A stretch of DNA of 62,558 nt from Acidimicrobiaceae bacterium (lineage in GTDB: Bacteria > Actinomycetota > Acidimicrobiia > Acidimicrobiales > UBA8190). A model generated the notes under the pieces. It saw only the letters and a program-made list of their open reading frames with translations, was not told where the DNA came from and did not search any database. Positions 1-8,257 of the stretch are shown piece after piece; position 1 is the first letter of the stretch, and every line of letters starts with the position of its first letter. A program made the position numbers and the translations under genes. The DNA lies in contig PLXQ01000080.1 in NCBI GenBank assembly GCA_003151475.1, forward strand, positions 1 through 62,558, given 5' to 3'.

Positions 1-20
1 CACCGCGCCCCTGACTACCA

Positions 21-1247
21 ATGCAGGACAGCGACCTTCTGAGCCCCGACGTCTTTCGGGACCAGCGCCACCACGAAGTCTTCGAATACCTGCGGGAGCA
101 CGATCCCGTGCATTGGCACACCGACAGCGCCGGGGTCGGCTTCTGGTGCCTCACCAAGCATGCCGATGTGCAGATGGCCAGCCGGGAACCGGAGACCTTC
201 GTGAGCGGTGCCGGTTTCACCCTCGTCGACATCGATCCCGAGAACCTGCAGGGGATGATGATGCAGCAGATGCTCCCGGGCATGGACCGGCCGCAGCACA
301 CCCGTCATCGTCGTATCGTGAGCCGGGGCTTCTCGCCCCGCACCCTGCGGATGATCGAAGACCACCTGGCGCTCAAGGCCAAGACGATCGTCGACCGTGT
401 CGTCGGTCGCGGCTCGTGCGACTTCGTGACCGACATAGCGGCCGAGCTGCCCTTGCAGGCCATCGCCGAACTGGTCGGAGTGCCCGAAGAGGACCGGCGC
501 AAGATCTTCGAATGGGGCAACGCCATGACCGGGATCGACGATCCCGAATTCGGCGGCGGCCGGGAGGCGAATCACGCGGCGGTCGAGATGATGGCCTATG
601 CCGACGAGCTCCGGCGCAGTCGGGAGGCGCATCCGCGCGACGACATCATCACCACCCTCACGGGGGCCACCGACGGTGCCGATGGTCTGAGCGACGCCGA
701 GCTCGCCGTCTTCTTCATCCTGCTCGTGGTGGCCGGCAACGAGACCACCCGCAACGCCACGGCCCACGGTATGCGGGCGCTGATCGAGCATCCGGCCGCG
801 CTGGAGAGGCTGCAGGCCGATCTCACACCCGATCGGATCGGCCGGGCCGTAGAGGAGATCCTGCGCTGGGCGTCGCCCATCTTGTACTTCCGGCGCACGG
901 CGACGCGCGACGTCGAGCTCCGGGGACAGACGATCAGGGCCGGTGACCGTGTCGTGCTCTGGTATGCGTCGGCCAACCGTGATGCCGAGGTCTTCACCGA
1001 CCCCTTTCAGTTCGATCCGGACCGCGCCCCGAACGACCATGTGACGTTCGGCGGGGGAGGCCCCCACTTCTGCCTGGGCGCCAACCTGGCCCGGATGGAG
1101 CTCCGACTGATCTTCACCGAGCTCATCACCCGGTTGCGCGGCGTCGAATTCGACGGGCAGGTCGAGATGCTGCGTTCCAATTTCGTAGGATCGATCAAGC
1201 ACATGCCCGTGCGCTGGGATCCGGACAAGGCGCTCGCCTCGCCCTGA
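21..1247 (+). CDS. Cytochrome P450 (bacterial class I type)
   Basis: Soluble haem monooxygenase of 408 residues, normal length for a bacterial P450. The I-helix oxygen-activation motif AGNETTRN lies near residue 238, the K-helix ExxR is in EEILRW, and the haem-ligand loop FGGGGPHFCLG places the cysteine at residue 351. The phrase GPHFCLGANLARME resembles actinobacterial steroid or lipid P450s (CYP125/CYP142-like), but the substrate cannot be read from sequence. Only 20 bases precede the ATG, so promoter and operon partners are outside the window. Ferredoxin and reductase partners are not adjacent. A 13-bp tandem repeat starts right after the stop. Confidence 0.93.
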   Translation: MQDSDLLSPDVFRDQRHHEVFEYLREHDPVHWHTDSAGVGFWCLTKHADVQMASREPETFVSGAGFTLVDIDPENLQGMMMQQMLPGMDRPQHTRHRRIVSRGFSPRTLRMIEDHLALKAKTIVDRVVGRGSCDFVTDIAAELPLQAIAELVGVPEEDRRKIFEWGNAMTGIDDPEFGGGREANHAAVEMMAYADELRRSREAHPRDDIITTLTGATDGADGLSDAELAVFFILLVVAGNETTRNATAHGMRALIEHPAALERLQADLTPDRIGRAVEEILRWASPILYFRRTATRDVELRGQTIRAGDRVVLWYASANRDAEVFTDPFQFDPDRAPNDHVTFGGGGPHFCLGANLARMELRLIFTELITRLRGVEFDGQVEMLRSNFVGSIKHMPVRWDPDKALASP

Positions 1248-1282
1248 TCAGTCGACCTGTTCAGTCGACCTGTTCAGTCGAC
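1248..1282. repeat. 13-bp tandem repeat spanning a stop codon
   Basis: The 13-mer TCAGTCGACCTGT occurs at 1248-1260 and 1261-1273, and a partial third copy starts at 1274. Each copy begins with TCA, which is TGA on the minus strand, and the third TCA is the stop codon of the ANTAR gene. The result is a series of GTCGACTGA blocks at the 3' end of that gene. Confidence 0.85.
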
Positions 1283-1570
1283 GCGGAGGCGCCGGTTCAC
1301 CACGTCGTGGGCGATCTCGGCCACCGGGCGCCCGTGCTTCGCGGCGTAGGCCCGGATTCGCTCGAGGGCCTCACCCGTGCTGATGTCGTGCTGGGCCGAG
1401 ACGACGCCCGTCGCCTGGTGCACTTCGATGCCGAGTTCTTCGCCGTTGCCATTCACGGGTCGAATTTTTCCAATCTCCGCATTGCTGAAGCAATCGGGAT
1501 AGTCGGCGCGCTTGGCTTTCGCCCGGATCGGACGTTCGTCCGATGACACTACAAACGTGATCAGTTTCAC
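1274..1570 (-). CDS. ANTAR-domain protein, N-terminally truncated
   Basis: Short protein of 98 residues. Its C-terminal half (EVHQATGVVSAQHD through the end) matches the ANTAR RNA-binding antiterminator domain that closes actinobacterial GAF-ANTAR regulators. Those proteins are usually well over 200 residues with an N-terminal GAF sensor; here the first roughly 48 residues show no GAF features. The GTG start at 1570 overlaps the TGA of the upstream membrane-protein gene as GTGA, implying translational coupling. A longer in-frame start at 1636 would run inside that gene and is less likely. It may be a decayed remnant or a minimal ANTAR protein. Confidence 0.6.
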   Translation of the reverse strand: MKLITFVVSSDERPIRAKAKRADYPDCFSNAEIGKIRPVNGNGEELGIEVHQATGVVSAQHDISTGEALERIRAYAAKHGRPVAEIAHDVVNRRLRVD

Positions 1571-1929
1571 GGCTCTGATGCGCCTGGGAGACCGGGCCCG
1601 CCACCGGCGATCTGAGCGGCGAGGTCGTTGACACACTTGGCCTGTCGGGCCGAACTCGGGGGACTACCGTAACGCGAATCACGGCCCTCGGCACACAGCT
1701 TGAGCTGGCTCTCGGCCGAGGACTGGCTGAGGATCGAGCCGTTCGGTGTGCCCCCGGCGCCGCTGCCGCTGCTTCCTCCACCGAAGCCATTCATGGCCAT
1801 CAGGGTGAGGACGGCCATCAGAACCAACACCACGGCTGTGGCCAGCATCCCGACGCCGCTGGCGAATCCGCCCTCTCGAGGTTCACCGGTGATCGGCCGC
1901 CGGCGGGTCCCGGTCCCTACGCTCTCCAC
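1567..1929 (-). CDS. Small membrane-anchored protein of unknown function
   Basis: A 120-residue protein with a basic N-terminus (about residues 1-20), one strong hydrophobic segment around residues 28-48 rich in V, L, A and M, then a Gly/Ser linker and a C-terminal extracytoplasmic tail with two cysteines (KLCAEG and QAKCVND) that could pair. The layout suggests a type II single-pass membrane protein with its C-terminus outside. Family not recognised. Its stop overlaps the GTG of the downstream ANTAR gene, so the two are probably cotranscribed. Confidence 0.6.
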   Translation of the reverse strand: MESVGTGTRRRPITGEPREGGFASGVGMLATAVVLVLMAVLTLMAMNGFGGGSSGSGAGGTPNGSILSQSSAESQLKLCAEGRDSRYGSPPSSARQAKCVNDLAAQIAGGGPGLPGASEP

Positions 1930-2008
1930 GGACTCTGATCGACACCTGGCCGGCCAAGTGAACGCCCCGGGAGCGACGTTGGGCCGCCATTGTGCCGGTC
2001 GCCTCCGG

Positions 2009-2527
2009 TCAGCAGCCCACCTTGCCGTCCACGAGCTCCCGGATGAGATCGGCGTGGCCGTTGTGTCGGGCGTACTCCTCGATCATATGGACATAGATCC
2101 AGCGCAGTGAGCAGGGTTCTCCGTGTCGGATGCCGGTGTCGTCGAGCCCGTGATCCGCCGCCACGGTGCGACTGGCGTCACACTCGGCCTGCCAGGCGGC
2201 CAGGTCGGCCTCCCAGTCGGCACGATCGAGGGGGACGAGCTCACTGTCGTCGATGGCCGGGTCGTACCAGATGGGCGTCGTCTCGGGTTGGCGAAGAAGG
2301 ACGCGGTGAAACCAGTTTCGCTCCACCTCCGCCATGTGACGGACGATGCCGTGCAGCGACAGCAGAGAACTCTCCACCGGTCGCGCTTTGCGTCCCGCGT
2401 CGTCGAGTCCCTCGCACTTGAGCAGCAAGGTGGTGCGGTGGAACTCGAGCCAGGCTTCGAGCATCGGGCGCTCGCCGAGAAGGAACGTCGGCTCCTGTCG
2501 ACGGGGATCTTCCAGGTCCTCGACCAT
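2009..2527 (-). CDS. DinB-family (DUF664) putative metal-dependent protein
   Basis: A 172-residue protein of the DinB/YfiT four-helix-bundle superfamily, the actinobacterial DUF664 branch. The family usually binds a divalent metal through three histidines, and several members are mycothiol- or bacillithiol-dependent transferases. Expected ligands are visible in GIVRHMAEVERNWFHR in the middle and HMIEEYARHNGHADLIRE near the C-terminus. Length is normal. The substrate is unknown; a thiol-dependent detoxification role is family inference. It lies just downstream of the FadD17-like gene on the same strand, 32 bp away, possibly in one transcript. Confidence 0.82.
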   Translation of the reverse strand: MVEDLEDPRRQEPTFLLGERPMLEAWLEFHRTTLLLKCEGLDDAGRKARPVESSLLSLHGIVRHMAEVERNWFHRVLLRQPETTPIWYDPAIDDSELVPLDRADWEADLAAWQAECDASRTVAADHGLDDTGIRHGEPCSLRWIYVHMIEEYARHNGHADLIRELVDGKVGC

Positions 2528-2559
2528 CGGCGCCCTCCTGTGTTGTCGATCGCACTCTT

Positions 2560-4233
2560 CTACGATGTGGTGACATCCAAGCGGCTGGCCAGGGCTTTGT
2601 CCAGGTCAGCGATGTCGCCCGGCTTGAGCACCCGGTACGAGACCCCGGGCCGGTCGGGTGACCACCAGACGGGATCGGTACAACCCCAGCGTTCGGTCCG
2701 CAGGGTCCGGGTGATCACCTTCGACGTGGCCGTGATGGGCAGCTCCTGTGAGACGCGGACGAAACGCGGCGCCCACTTGGTCCCCATGTCGGGCTGAGCC
2801 GATAAGAAAGCGGCGAAGCGGTCGGGGTCGAAGACCGCTCCCGGCCGGAGCTGCAGCGCCGCCATCGCCTGGTCGCCGGTCACGACGTCGGGCACGGCGT
2901 AGACGACGGCGAGCACGACGTCGGGGAAGCGCTCGAGGATGCGGGCCACGGGGGCGGCGGCGAAGTTCTCCCCGTCGACGCGCAGCCAGTCGTCGGAGCG
3001 GCCGGCGAAGTAGAAGAAGCCCTCTTCGTCGCGGTAGGCGAGATCACCGGTCCAGTACCAGCCGTTTTTCAGCCGGGCCTGTTCGGCGTCTTCGTTGTCC
3101 CAGTACCCCTCGAAGCCGGACCCCCCGGTCTTCGAGACGAGCTCCCCGATGGCCTCCTCGACATTGGTGAGCCGGCCGTCGGTATCGAAGCGCGCCGTCG
3201 CACATTCGTCACCGCTGGTCGGGTCGATCACCACGGTGCCGTCCGGAGCGCGCCCGAGCGCCCCGTGGGGCATGTCGGGCGTGCGTTGGACGGTGGCCCC
3301 TCCTTCGGTCGAGCCGTAGGAGTCGACCACGGTGCAGTCGAAGCGCCGGGCGAAACGGCCGATGTCGTCCTCGGCCCCTTCGTTGCCGAAGACCCGCCGC
3401 AAGCTGTTGTCGGCGTCGTCGGGGGCCTCGGGTGTGGCCAGGATGTACGAGAGCGGCTTGCCCACATAGTTGAAGTAGGTCACACCGTGTCGGCGGACGT
3501 CGGGCAGAAAGCCCGAGGCCGAGAAGCGGCCCGTCGTGGGCAGGGCCACCGTGGCCCCGGCGGCCAGAGCGGGGCTCCACCCGGCCATGAGGGCGTTCGA
3601 GTGGAAGAGAGGCATGGCCAGGTAGCAGACACTGTCCGGGGTGATCTCGAACATCTGGGCCACGGTGGCGCCGATCCGGGCCAGTCGTCCCTGGGTGCAC
3701 CGGCAGGCCTTGGGCGCCCCCGAAGTGCCCGAGGTGAAGATCAGATAGCCGAGGGTGTCCTCTTCGACGGTCACCGACTCAGGGTCGAACAGACCGGCCG
3801 AGCCGTCGAGCGGCGCGTGCTGGTCGGGCTCGTCCATGACGAGGACCCGGGGATTGGCCCGGGAGACGACACCGAGGGCGGGGCCGAGATCGAAGCCGTC
3901 GACGAGAGGGAGGTGGGCGCGGTCGGTGACGAGCAGCTGGCAGCGGGTGTGGGCCAGGTCGCGGGCCAGGTCGGGGCCGCGGTGGGTGGGATTGGCCCCG
4001 ACGGTGACGGCACCGGAGAGGGCGGCGGCACCCAGCCAGAAGACGTACTCGGGCACGTTGTCGAGCAACAGCGCCAGATGGAACGGGCCCGGCACCCGGT
4101 GGGTGACGAGCCAAGCGGCGCGGGCCCGAGAGGCCGTGACCCACTCGTCCCAGGTCCAGCCGGCGCCGCCCGCCACGAGGCCCAGATGGGCGTCACCGGT
4201 GCGGGCGAGCAGATGGTTGGCGATGGTGTCCAT
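2560..4233 (-). CDS. Acyl-CoA synthetase, FadD17-like
   Basis: AMP-forming ligase of 557 residues (ANL superfamily) that activates a carboxylic acid to its acyl-AMP and then the CoA thioester. The phosphate-binding loop FTSGTSGAPKACRC lies around residue 165, followed by the YGSTEGG adenine-binding motif and the WYWTGDLAYRDEEGFFYFAGR hinge region (in part). The C-terminal lysine block ITATSKVITR resembles the FATP/FadD17 subgroup, whose members act on long-chain or steroid-derived acids. The ATG at 4233 has GGAGGG a few bases upstream. It is divergent from the LLM oxidoreductase gene, with a shared promoter region of about 140 bp. Confidence 0.88.
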   Translation of the reverse strand: MDTIANHLLARTGDAHLGLVAGGAGWTWDEWVTASRARAAWLVTHRVPGPFHLALLLDNVPEYVFWLGAAALSGAVTVGANPTHRGPDLARDLAHTRCQLLVTDRAHLPLVDGFDLGPALGVVSRANPRVLVMDEPDQHAPLDGSAGLFDPESVTVEEDTLGYLIFTSGTSGAPKACRCTQGRLARIGATVAQMFEITPDSVCYLAMPLFHSNALMAGWSPALAAGATVALPTTGRFSASGFLPDVRRHGVTYFNYVGKPLSYILATPEAPDDADNSLRRVFGNEGAEDDIGRFARRFDCTVVDSYGSTEGGATVQRTPDMPHGALGRAPDGTVVIDPTSGDECATARFDTDGRLTNVEEAIGELVSKTGGSGFEGYWDNEDAEQARLKNGWYWTGDLAYRDEEGFFYFAGRSDDWLRVDGENFAAAPVARILERFPDVVLAVVYAVPDVVTGDQAMAALQLRPGAVFDPDRFAAFLSAQPDMGTKWAPRFVRVSQELPITATSKVITRTLRTERWGCTDPVWWSPDRPGVSYRVLKPGDIADLDKALASRLDVTTS

Positions 4234-4376
4234 GGACCCTCCGACGTCGTCATCCCTGGTCAGGGACCCGATGTGCTCCCCGTGGCGCCAGTAGCCGCCT
4301 GTTCGTCAATAGTGGAACACGTTGCACTTTTTCCCCTGGAATGGTACCGTCCCCCCGAACCGAGAGGAGCTGCCCC

Positions 4377-5504
4377 ATGGAGTTCGGGATCTTCAACGCC
4401 GTGTGCCTGACGCCCAGTTTCCGCGCCCGGCACGGTGCCAACGCCGAGCACCAACGGATCATGGACGAGCTCGCCTACATCCGGGCGGCCGACAAGGCGG
4501 GATTCAAGTACTCGTGGGCCTCCGAGCACCACTTCCTCACCGAATACTCGCACCTCTCGGCCAACGAGTCGTTCCTGGCCTTCGCCGCTGCCCAGACGAA
4601 GAACATCCACCTCGGCTCGGGCATCATCAACTTGACGCCCCCGGTCAACCACCCGGCCCGGATCGCCGAGCGGGTGGCCATGCTCGACCACCTCTCCGAA
4701 GGCCGTTTCGAGTTCGGCACCGGACGGGGCTCGTCCACCACCGAGCAGCGGGGCTTCGGTATCGAGGATCAGGAGCTCACCCGCGAGATGGTGGCGGAGA
4801 CGCTGCCGCAGATCGTGCGGATGTGGAAAGACGAGGACTACTCCTACGACGGCCGCTTCTTCTCCATGCCCGAGCGCAACATTCTGCCCAAGCCGTACAC
4901 GAAGCCGCACCCGCCGCTATGGGTGGCGGCCGGCAGCCCCGGCACGTTCGAGTTGGCGGCCCGCCAGGGCCTCGGTGTTCTCTGCTTCGCCTTCGGTGCG
5001 CCCGAGCAGTTCATCCCGCTCATCGAGAAGTACAAGCGCGAGATCAAGAACGCCGATCCCGTGGGTGGATTCGTCAACGACAACATCATGATCACCACCC
5101 AGATGCTCTGTCTGGAAGACGGCGGCAAGGCCCGGGAAGCCTTCAGTGCCATGGACAGCGGCTACTACCTGAGCCTCGTCTTCCGCTACCTCGACACCTT
5201 CCCCCGGCCCAACGGTATTCCGGAGTGGCCCGAGACCATCCCCGACCAGACACCCGAGCAGATCAACAAGGCCATCGAGAGCGGGGCGATCGCCGTCGGG
5301 GACCCCGAGGAAGTGACGAAGGCGATCAAGCGCTTCGAGGAGACCGGAGCGGATCAGCTGAGCTTCGGCATGCTCTCGTCGGCCATGCCCATCGAGACCT
5401 GCGAGGAAGCGGTGGCCACTTTCGGACAGCACGTGTTGCCGAAGTTCGACAAGGACCCGGTGCACAGCACGACCCGCCAGCGCATCGCCCAGGTCGGTAG
5501 CTAG
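4377..5504 (+). CDS. LLM-class flavin-dependent oxidoreductase
   Basis: A 375-residue bacterial-luciferase-like TIM-barrel monooxygenase using FMNH2 or F420. Visible family features are the N-terminal MEFGIFN strand, WASEHHFLTEYS, HLGSGIINLTPPVNHPAR and the FEFGTGRGSSTTEQ loop. I place the start at ATG 4377, preceded by GAGAGGAG at good spacing; the longer upstream reading adds 12 residues without family similarity. The EHHF loop is typical of alkanal-monooxygenase-like LLM enzymes; substrate unknown. Divergent from the FadD17-like ligase, so both may serve the same catabolic pathway. Confidence 0.9.
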   Translation: MEFGIFNAVCLTPSFRARHGANAEHQRIMDELAYIRAADKAGFKYSWASEHHFLTEYSHLSANESFLAFAAAQTKNIHLGSGIINLTPPVNHPARIAERVAMLDHLSEGRFEFGTGRGSSTTEQRGFGIEDQELTREMVAETLPQIVRMWKDEDYSYDGRFFSMPERNILPKPYTKPHPPLWVAAGSPGTFELAARQGLGVLCFAFGAPEQFIPLIEKYKREIKNADPVGGFVNDNIMITTQMLCLEDGGKAREAFSAMDSGYYLSLVFRYLDTFPRPNGIPEWPETIPDQTPEQINKAIESGAIAVGDPEEVTKAIKRFEETGADQLSFGMLSSAMPIETCEEAVATFGQHVLPKFDKDPVHSTTRQRIAQVGS

Positions 5505-5929
5505 CCGCCCCGGCGGGTCATCTGCCGCTATCGCGGCCGGGTGCGCACGGTGTGCGTCACCCCCCGGGGTCCGAGATGTGACCACGGTGAGTCGCTGCAC
5601 GCGGCAATGTGTGCTGCGTCGAAGTATCCCCGAGACACTCTCTACGCTGGGCCGATGTCCGCCTCGGACAGCGCTGTCGGTGCCGCTCGGGGGTGCGCCG
5701 CGCCATGCCGTGCAACCGCTCGTCGTAGGCCCCGGGCCCGCTCTGTCGGTCCCGGCATGTGACGCTCGCGTCACGTACCCTTTCCCCAGCCACACGCGCG
5801 ATTTCGCGAGGTGGGCTCCGGCGTCGTCGCCACCGGCGGGTCCTCGCCAGTGCCGGCGCTCGGTCGGGCTGCCGCCCCTGTGCCACCCTCGGCCCCCCCG
5901 GGGTCGGCGCAGCGGGCGGTAGCTCGCGT
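5505..5929. other. Convergent intergenic region, no convincing gene
   Basis: 425 bp between two converging genes. The open frames here are Arg/Pro-rich in all phases and look like shadow translations of GC-rich noncoding DNA. The one notable element is a perfect 7-bp inverted repeat with a 2-bp spacer (GTGACGCTCGCGTCAC) at 5759-5774. Confidence 0.6.
5759..5774. repeat. 16-bp palindrome (7-2-7)
   Basis: GTGACGC and GCGTCAC arms flank a TC spacer. It superficially resembles a CRP site, but the spacer between the TGTGA and TCAC halves is too long. It lies between convergent 3' ends, so it could be a weak terminator stem or a protein site of unknown role. Confidence 0.4.
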
Positions 5930-6553
5930 TCAAGGAGCGAACGCGCCGATGATGTCGTCCACGGTGGCCAGTGTCGCCACCAAGGAGAGCGTGTGGCGCA
6001 TCACCTGGTCGGCGTAATCGGCCGGGACCCCCGCCACAGCGTCGGTGGCCACGACGACGCGGTAGCCGAGATCGACGGCCTCGACGGCCAGGCCGATGAT
6101 CCCCAGATTCACAGAGACGCCGGTGGCCACCACGGTCGAGACGCCGAGGGCCCGCAGTGTCGGGTCGAGGGTCGTCCCCACGAACGGGGACACACCGTGA
6201 CGCCGGTGCGAAACGAGATCAGTGGGTTCGGCTCCGAGAGCGGCGATGAGCTCCACGGCGGCCGTCTCTTCGAGCAGGTGCTCGGGCCGTCGGAGCACGG
6301 CCGTCATGAGGGGGGCGTTCACGGGTGAGCCGAGCCGGTCGGAGCGGAACCCGGCGGTGCAGTGAACGACGGGAACGCCCGCCCGGCGCGCGGCGGAGAG
6401 AAGGCGGGCGCTATGGCGAACGACGCCGACCCGTTCGACCTCGTGGGCCAGTTCGGGAAAGCTCGACAGGTCCCCCACGACACCGCGTTGGATCTCCATC
6501 GTCAGCACCGCGGCCCGTCTATCGCCGACGAGGTCGGAGAGCGAGATGGGCAT
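5930..6553 (-). CDS. Isochorismatase-fold protein, catalytic triad not conserved
   Basis: A 207-residue protein of the cysteine-hydrolase/isochorismatase fold. Active members use an Asp-Lys-Cys triad. The matching positions here are Glu20 (in LTMEIQRG), Arg118 (in RRHGVSPF) and Gly151 (in TGVSVNLGIIG, where TNVCV is usual), so all three are replaced. The fold markers DAVAG and the alternating strand-helix pattern remain. I recall an actinobacterial subgroup with the same MExQRGVVGD and GVSVN signatures, suggesting a conserved non-hydrolytic role rather than decay. It follows the FadD19-like gene with a 3-bp gap, so they are likely cotranscribed. Confidence 0.82.
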   Translation of the reverse strand: MPISLSDLVGDRRAAVLTMEIQRGVVGDLSSFPELAHEVERVGVVRHSARLLSAARRAGVPVVHCTAGFRSDRLGSPVNAPLMTAVLRRPEHLLEETAAVELIAALGAEPTDLVSHRRHGVSPFVGTTLDPTLRALGVSTVVATGVSVNLGIIGLAVEAVDLGYRVVVATDAVAGVPADYADQVMRHTLSLVATLATVDDIIGAFAP

Positions 6554-6556
6554 GGC

Positions 6557-8188
6557 TCAGGTGGCGCCGGGCTCCGAAGTGACGATGGTGTTGGCCCACC
6601 GGTAGTCGGGCTTCCCGCTCGGTGAACGCTCGATCGTCTCCACCACGTGCAGCTGCCGGGGCACCTTGTAGCCCGCCACGTGGCCCCGACAGTGTTCCTG
6701 GACCTCTTCGAGCGAGGGAGCGGTGTGTCCGTGGCGGGGCTCGACGATGGCGGCCACCCGCTGGCCGAAGCGTTCGTCAGGAGCGCCAACCACAATGGCG
6801 TCCATCACATCGGGGTGGGAGCGCACGACGGCCTCCACCTCTTCGGGGAAGATCTTCTCCCCTCCGGAGTTGATGCAGATCGAACCCCGACCGAGAAGCG
6901 TCACCGAGCCGTCGGCCTCGATTGTGGCGAAGTCGCCGGGCATCACGAAGCGCTTCCCGTCGACGTTGATGAAGACCTCGGCCGTCTTGTTGGGATCGTT
7001 GTAGTAACCCACAGGGATGTTGCCGGAGCGGGCGATCTTGCCGATGACACCCGAACCCGGTTTCACCAGATTGAGCTCCTCGTCGAACACCACCGTCTCT
7101 CCCACCTTCGTCACCGTGGGTCCGCCCTTCATGGCCGTCTCCCCGGGCTTCACGTGGGTGATCCCGTTGTTGCCTGACTCCGACGATCCAATGGCGTCGG
7201 TCATGACCAGGTTGGGGAAGTGCCGGAAGAACTCGTCTTTCACCGACGGTGAGAACAGCGCGGCGGTCGAGGTGAAACCGATGAGCGACGACAGGTCGTA
7301 GTTGACGTCCGGCTCATCGAGGGTCTCTATCAGAGGCTTCCCCATGGCATCACCGGTGATCATCACCATGTTGATCTTCTCTCGGTCGACGAGCGACCAC
7401 ACCTCGCGGGGATCGAACTTGGCCACCAGAACGATCCGGTTGCCGGTGAAGCTCTGACCCATCACCGCCCACTGGGTGGCTCCGTGCATCAGGGGGGCGA
7501 CGGGGAGGAAGCTCAGTGGCCCGCCCTGTGCCTGGCCCTTCTCGACCATCTGTTGGGGCCGGTCCATGCGCGTCCCCGTCATGGCGTCGATCCCTCCGCC
7601 CAGAGCGAAGAAGACGTCCTCGTGTCGCCACACCACGCCCTTGGGCATCCCGGTGGTCCCACCGGTGTAGAGGATGTAGATGTCGTCGCCCGAACGGGGC
7701 CCGAAGTCGCGCTCGGCCGAGCCGGACGCCAGTGCTTCTTCGAATCCGACGGCGTCGGGAGAGGGATCGGGCTCCTGGCTGTCGTCGTCGATGACGATGA
7801 CGTGGCGCAGAGCAGGCAGCTCCGGCAGTAGCGCGGCCACCCGGGGGGAGAACTGCCGTTGGTGGACGAGCGCTACGAGGTCGGCATTGGTGAAGAGGTA
7901 GCTCAGCTCGTCGTGGACGTAGCGGTAGTTGATGTTCACCCACACGGCGCGCAGCTTGAAGACGGCCCACGCCGTGGTCACCCATTCGGTGCTGTTCAGC
8001 GCGTAGATGCCGACGTGGTCACCGGGCCCCACGCCCTGGGCGGCCAGATGATGGGCCAGGCGGTTGGCCTGTTCCTCCATCTGGGCGTAGGTGAGCCGTC
8101 GCCCCTCGGCCACGAGGTACTCGCGCTCGGGGAAGGCGTCGACGGCGGCCTCGAAGAGGTCAGCGAGGTTGAAATCCATCCCCCACAA
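6557..8188 (-). CDS. Acyl-CoA synthetase, FadD19-like
   Basis: A 543-residue AMP-forming CoA ligase. The P-loop LYTGGTTGMPKGVVWRHED lies near residue 170, IGSSESGNNG is the adenylate-binding motif, GDFATIEADGSVTLLGRG the hinge, and PSGKPDYRWA carries the C-terminal catalytic lysine. It matches my memory of mycobacterial FadD19, the C24 steroid side-chain ligase, along most of its length (for example NIPVGYYNDPNKTAEVF and SINSGGEKxxPEEVEA). A steroid or other branched side-chain acid is therefore a reasonable substrate guess. The isochorismatase-fold gene follows immediately. Confidence 0.88.
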   Translation of the reverse strand: MWGMDFNLADLFEAAVDAFPEREYLVAEGRRLTYAQMEEQANRLAHHLAAQGVGPGDHVGIYALNSTEWVTTAWAVFKLRAVWVNINYRYVHDELSYLFTNADLVALVHQRQFSPRVAALLPELPALRHVIVIDDDSQEPDPSPDAVGFEEALASGSAERDFGPRSGDDIYILYTGGTTGMPKGVVWRHEDVFFALGGGIDAMTGTRMDRPQQMVEKGQAQGGPLSFLPVAPLMHGATQWAVMGQSFTGNRIVLVAKFDPREVWSLVDREKINMVMITGDAMGKPLIETLDEPDVNYDLSSLIGFTSTAALFSPSVKDEFFRHFPNLVMTDAIGSSESGNNGITHVKPGETAMKGGPTVTKVGETVVFDEELNLVKPGSGVIGKIARSGNIPVGYYNDPNKTAEVFINVDGKRFVMPGDFATIEADGSVTLLGRGSICINSGGEKIFPEEVEAVVRSHPDVMDAIVVGAPDERFGQRVAAIVEPRHGHTAPSLEEVQEHCRGHVAGYKVPRQLHVVETIERSPSGKPDYRWANTIVTSEPGAT

Positions 8189-8257
8189 ACTAGAACAAGT
8201 TTCGATCCGCGGGAAAAGGGCGGGCGGCGGGTCGCTAATGGCCCGCTTGGTGGCCGC

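Noticed and set aside
5759..5774. CRP/GlxR binding site
   Set aside because: The TGTGA and TCAC halves are eight bases apart rather than six, and the site lies between convergent genes.
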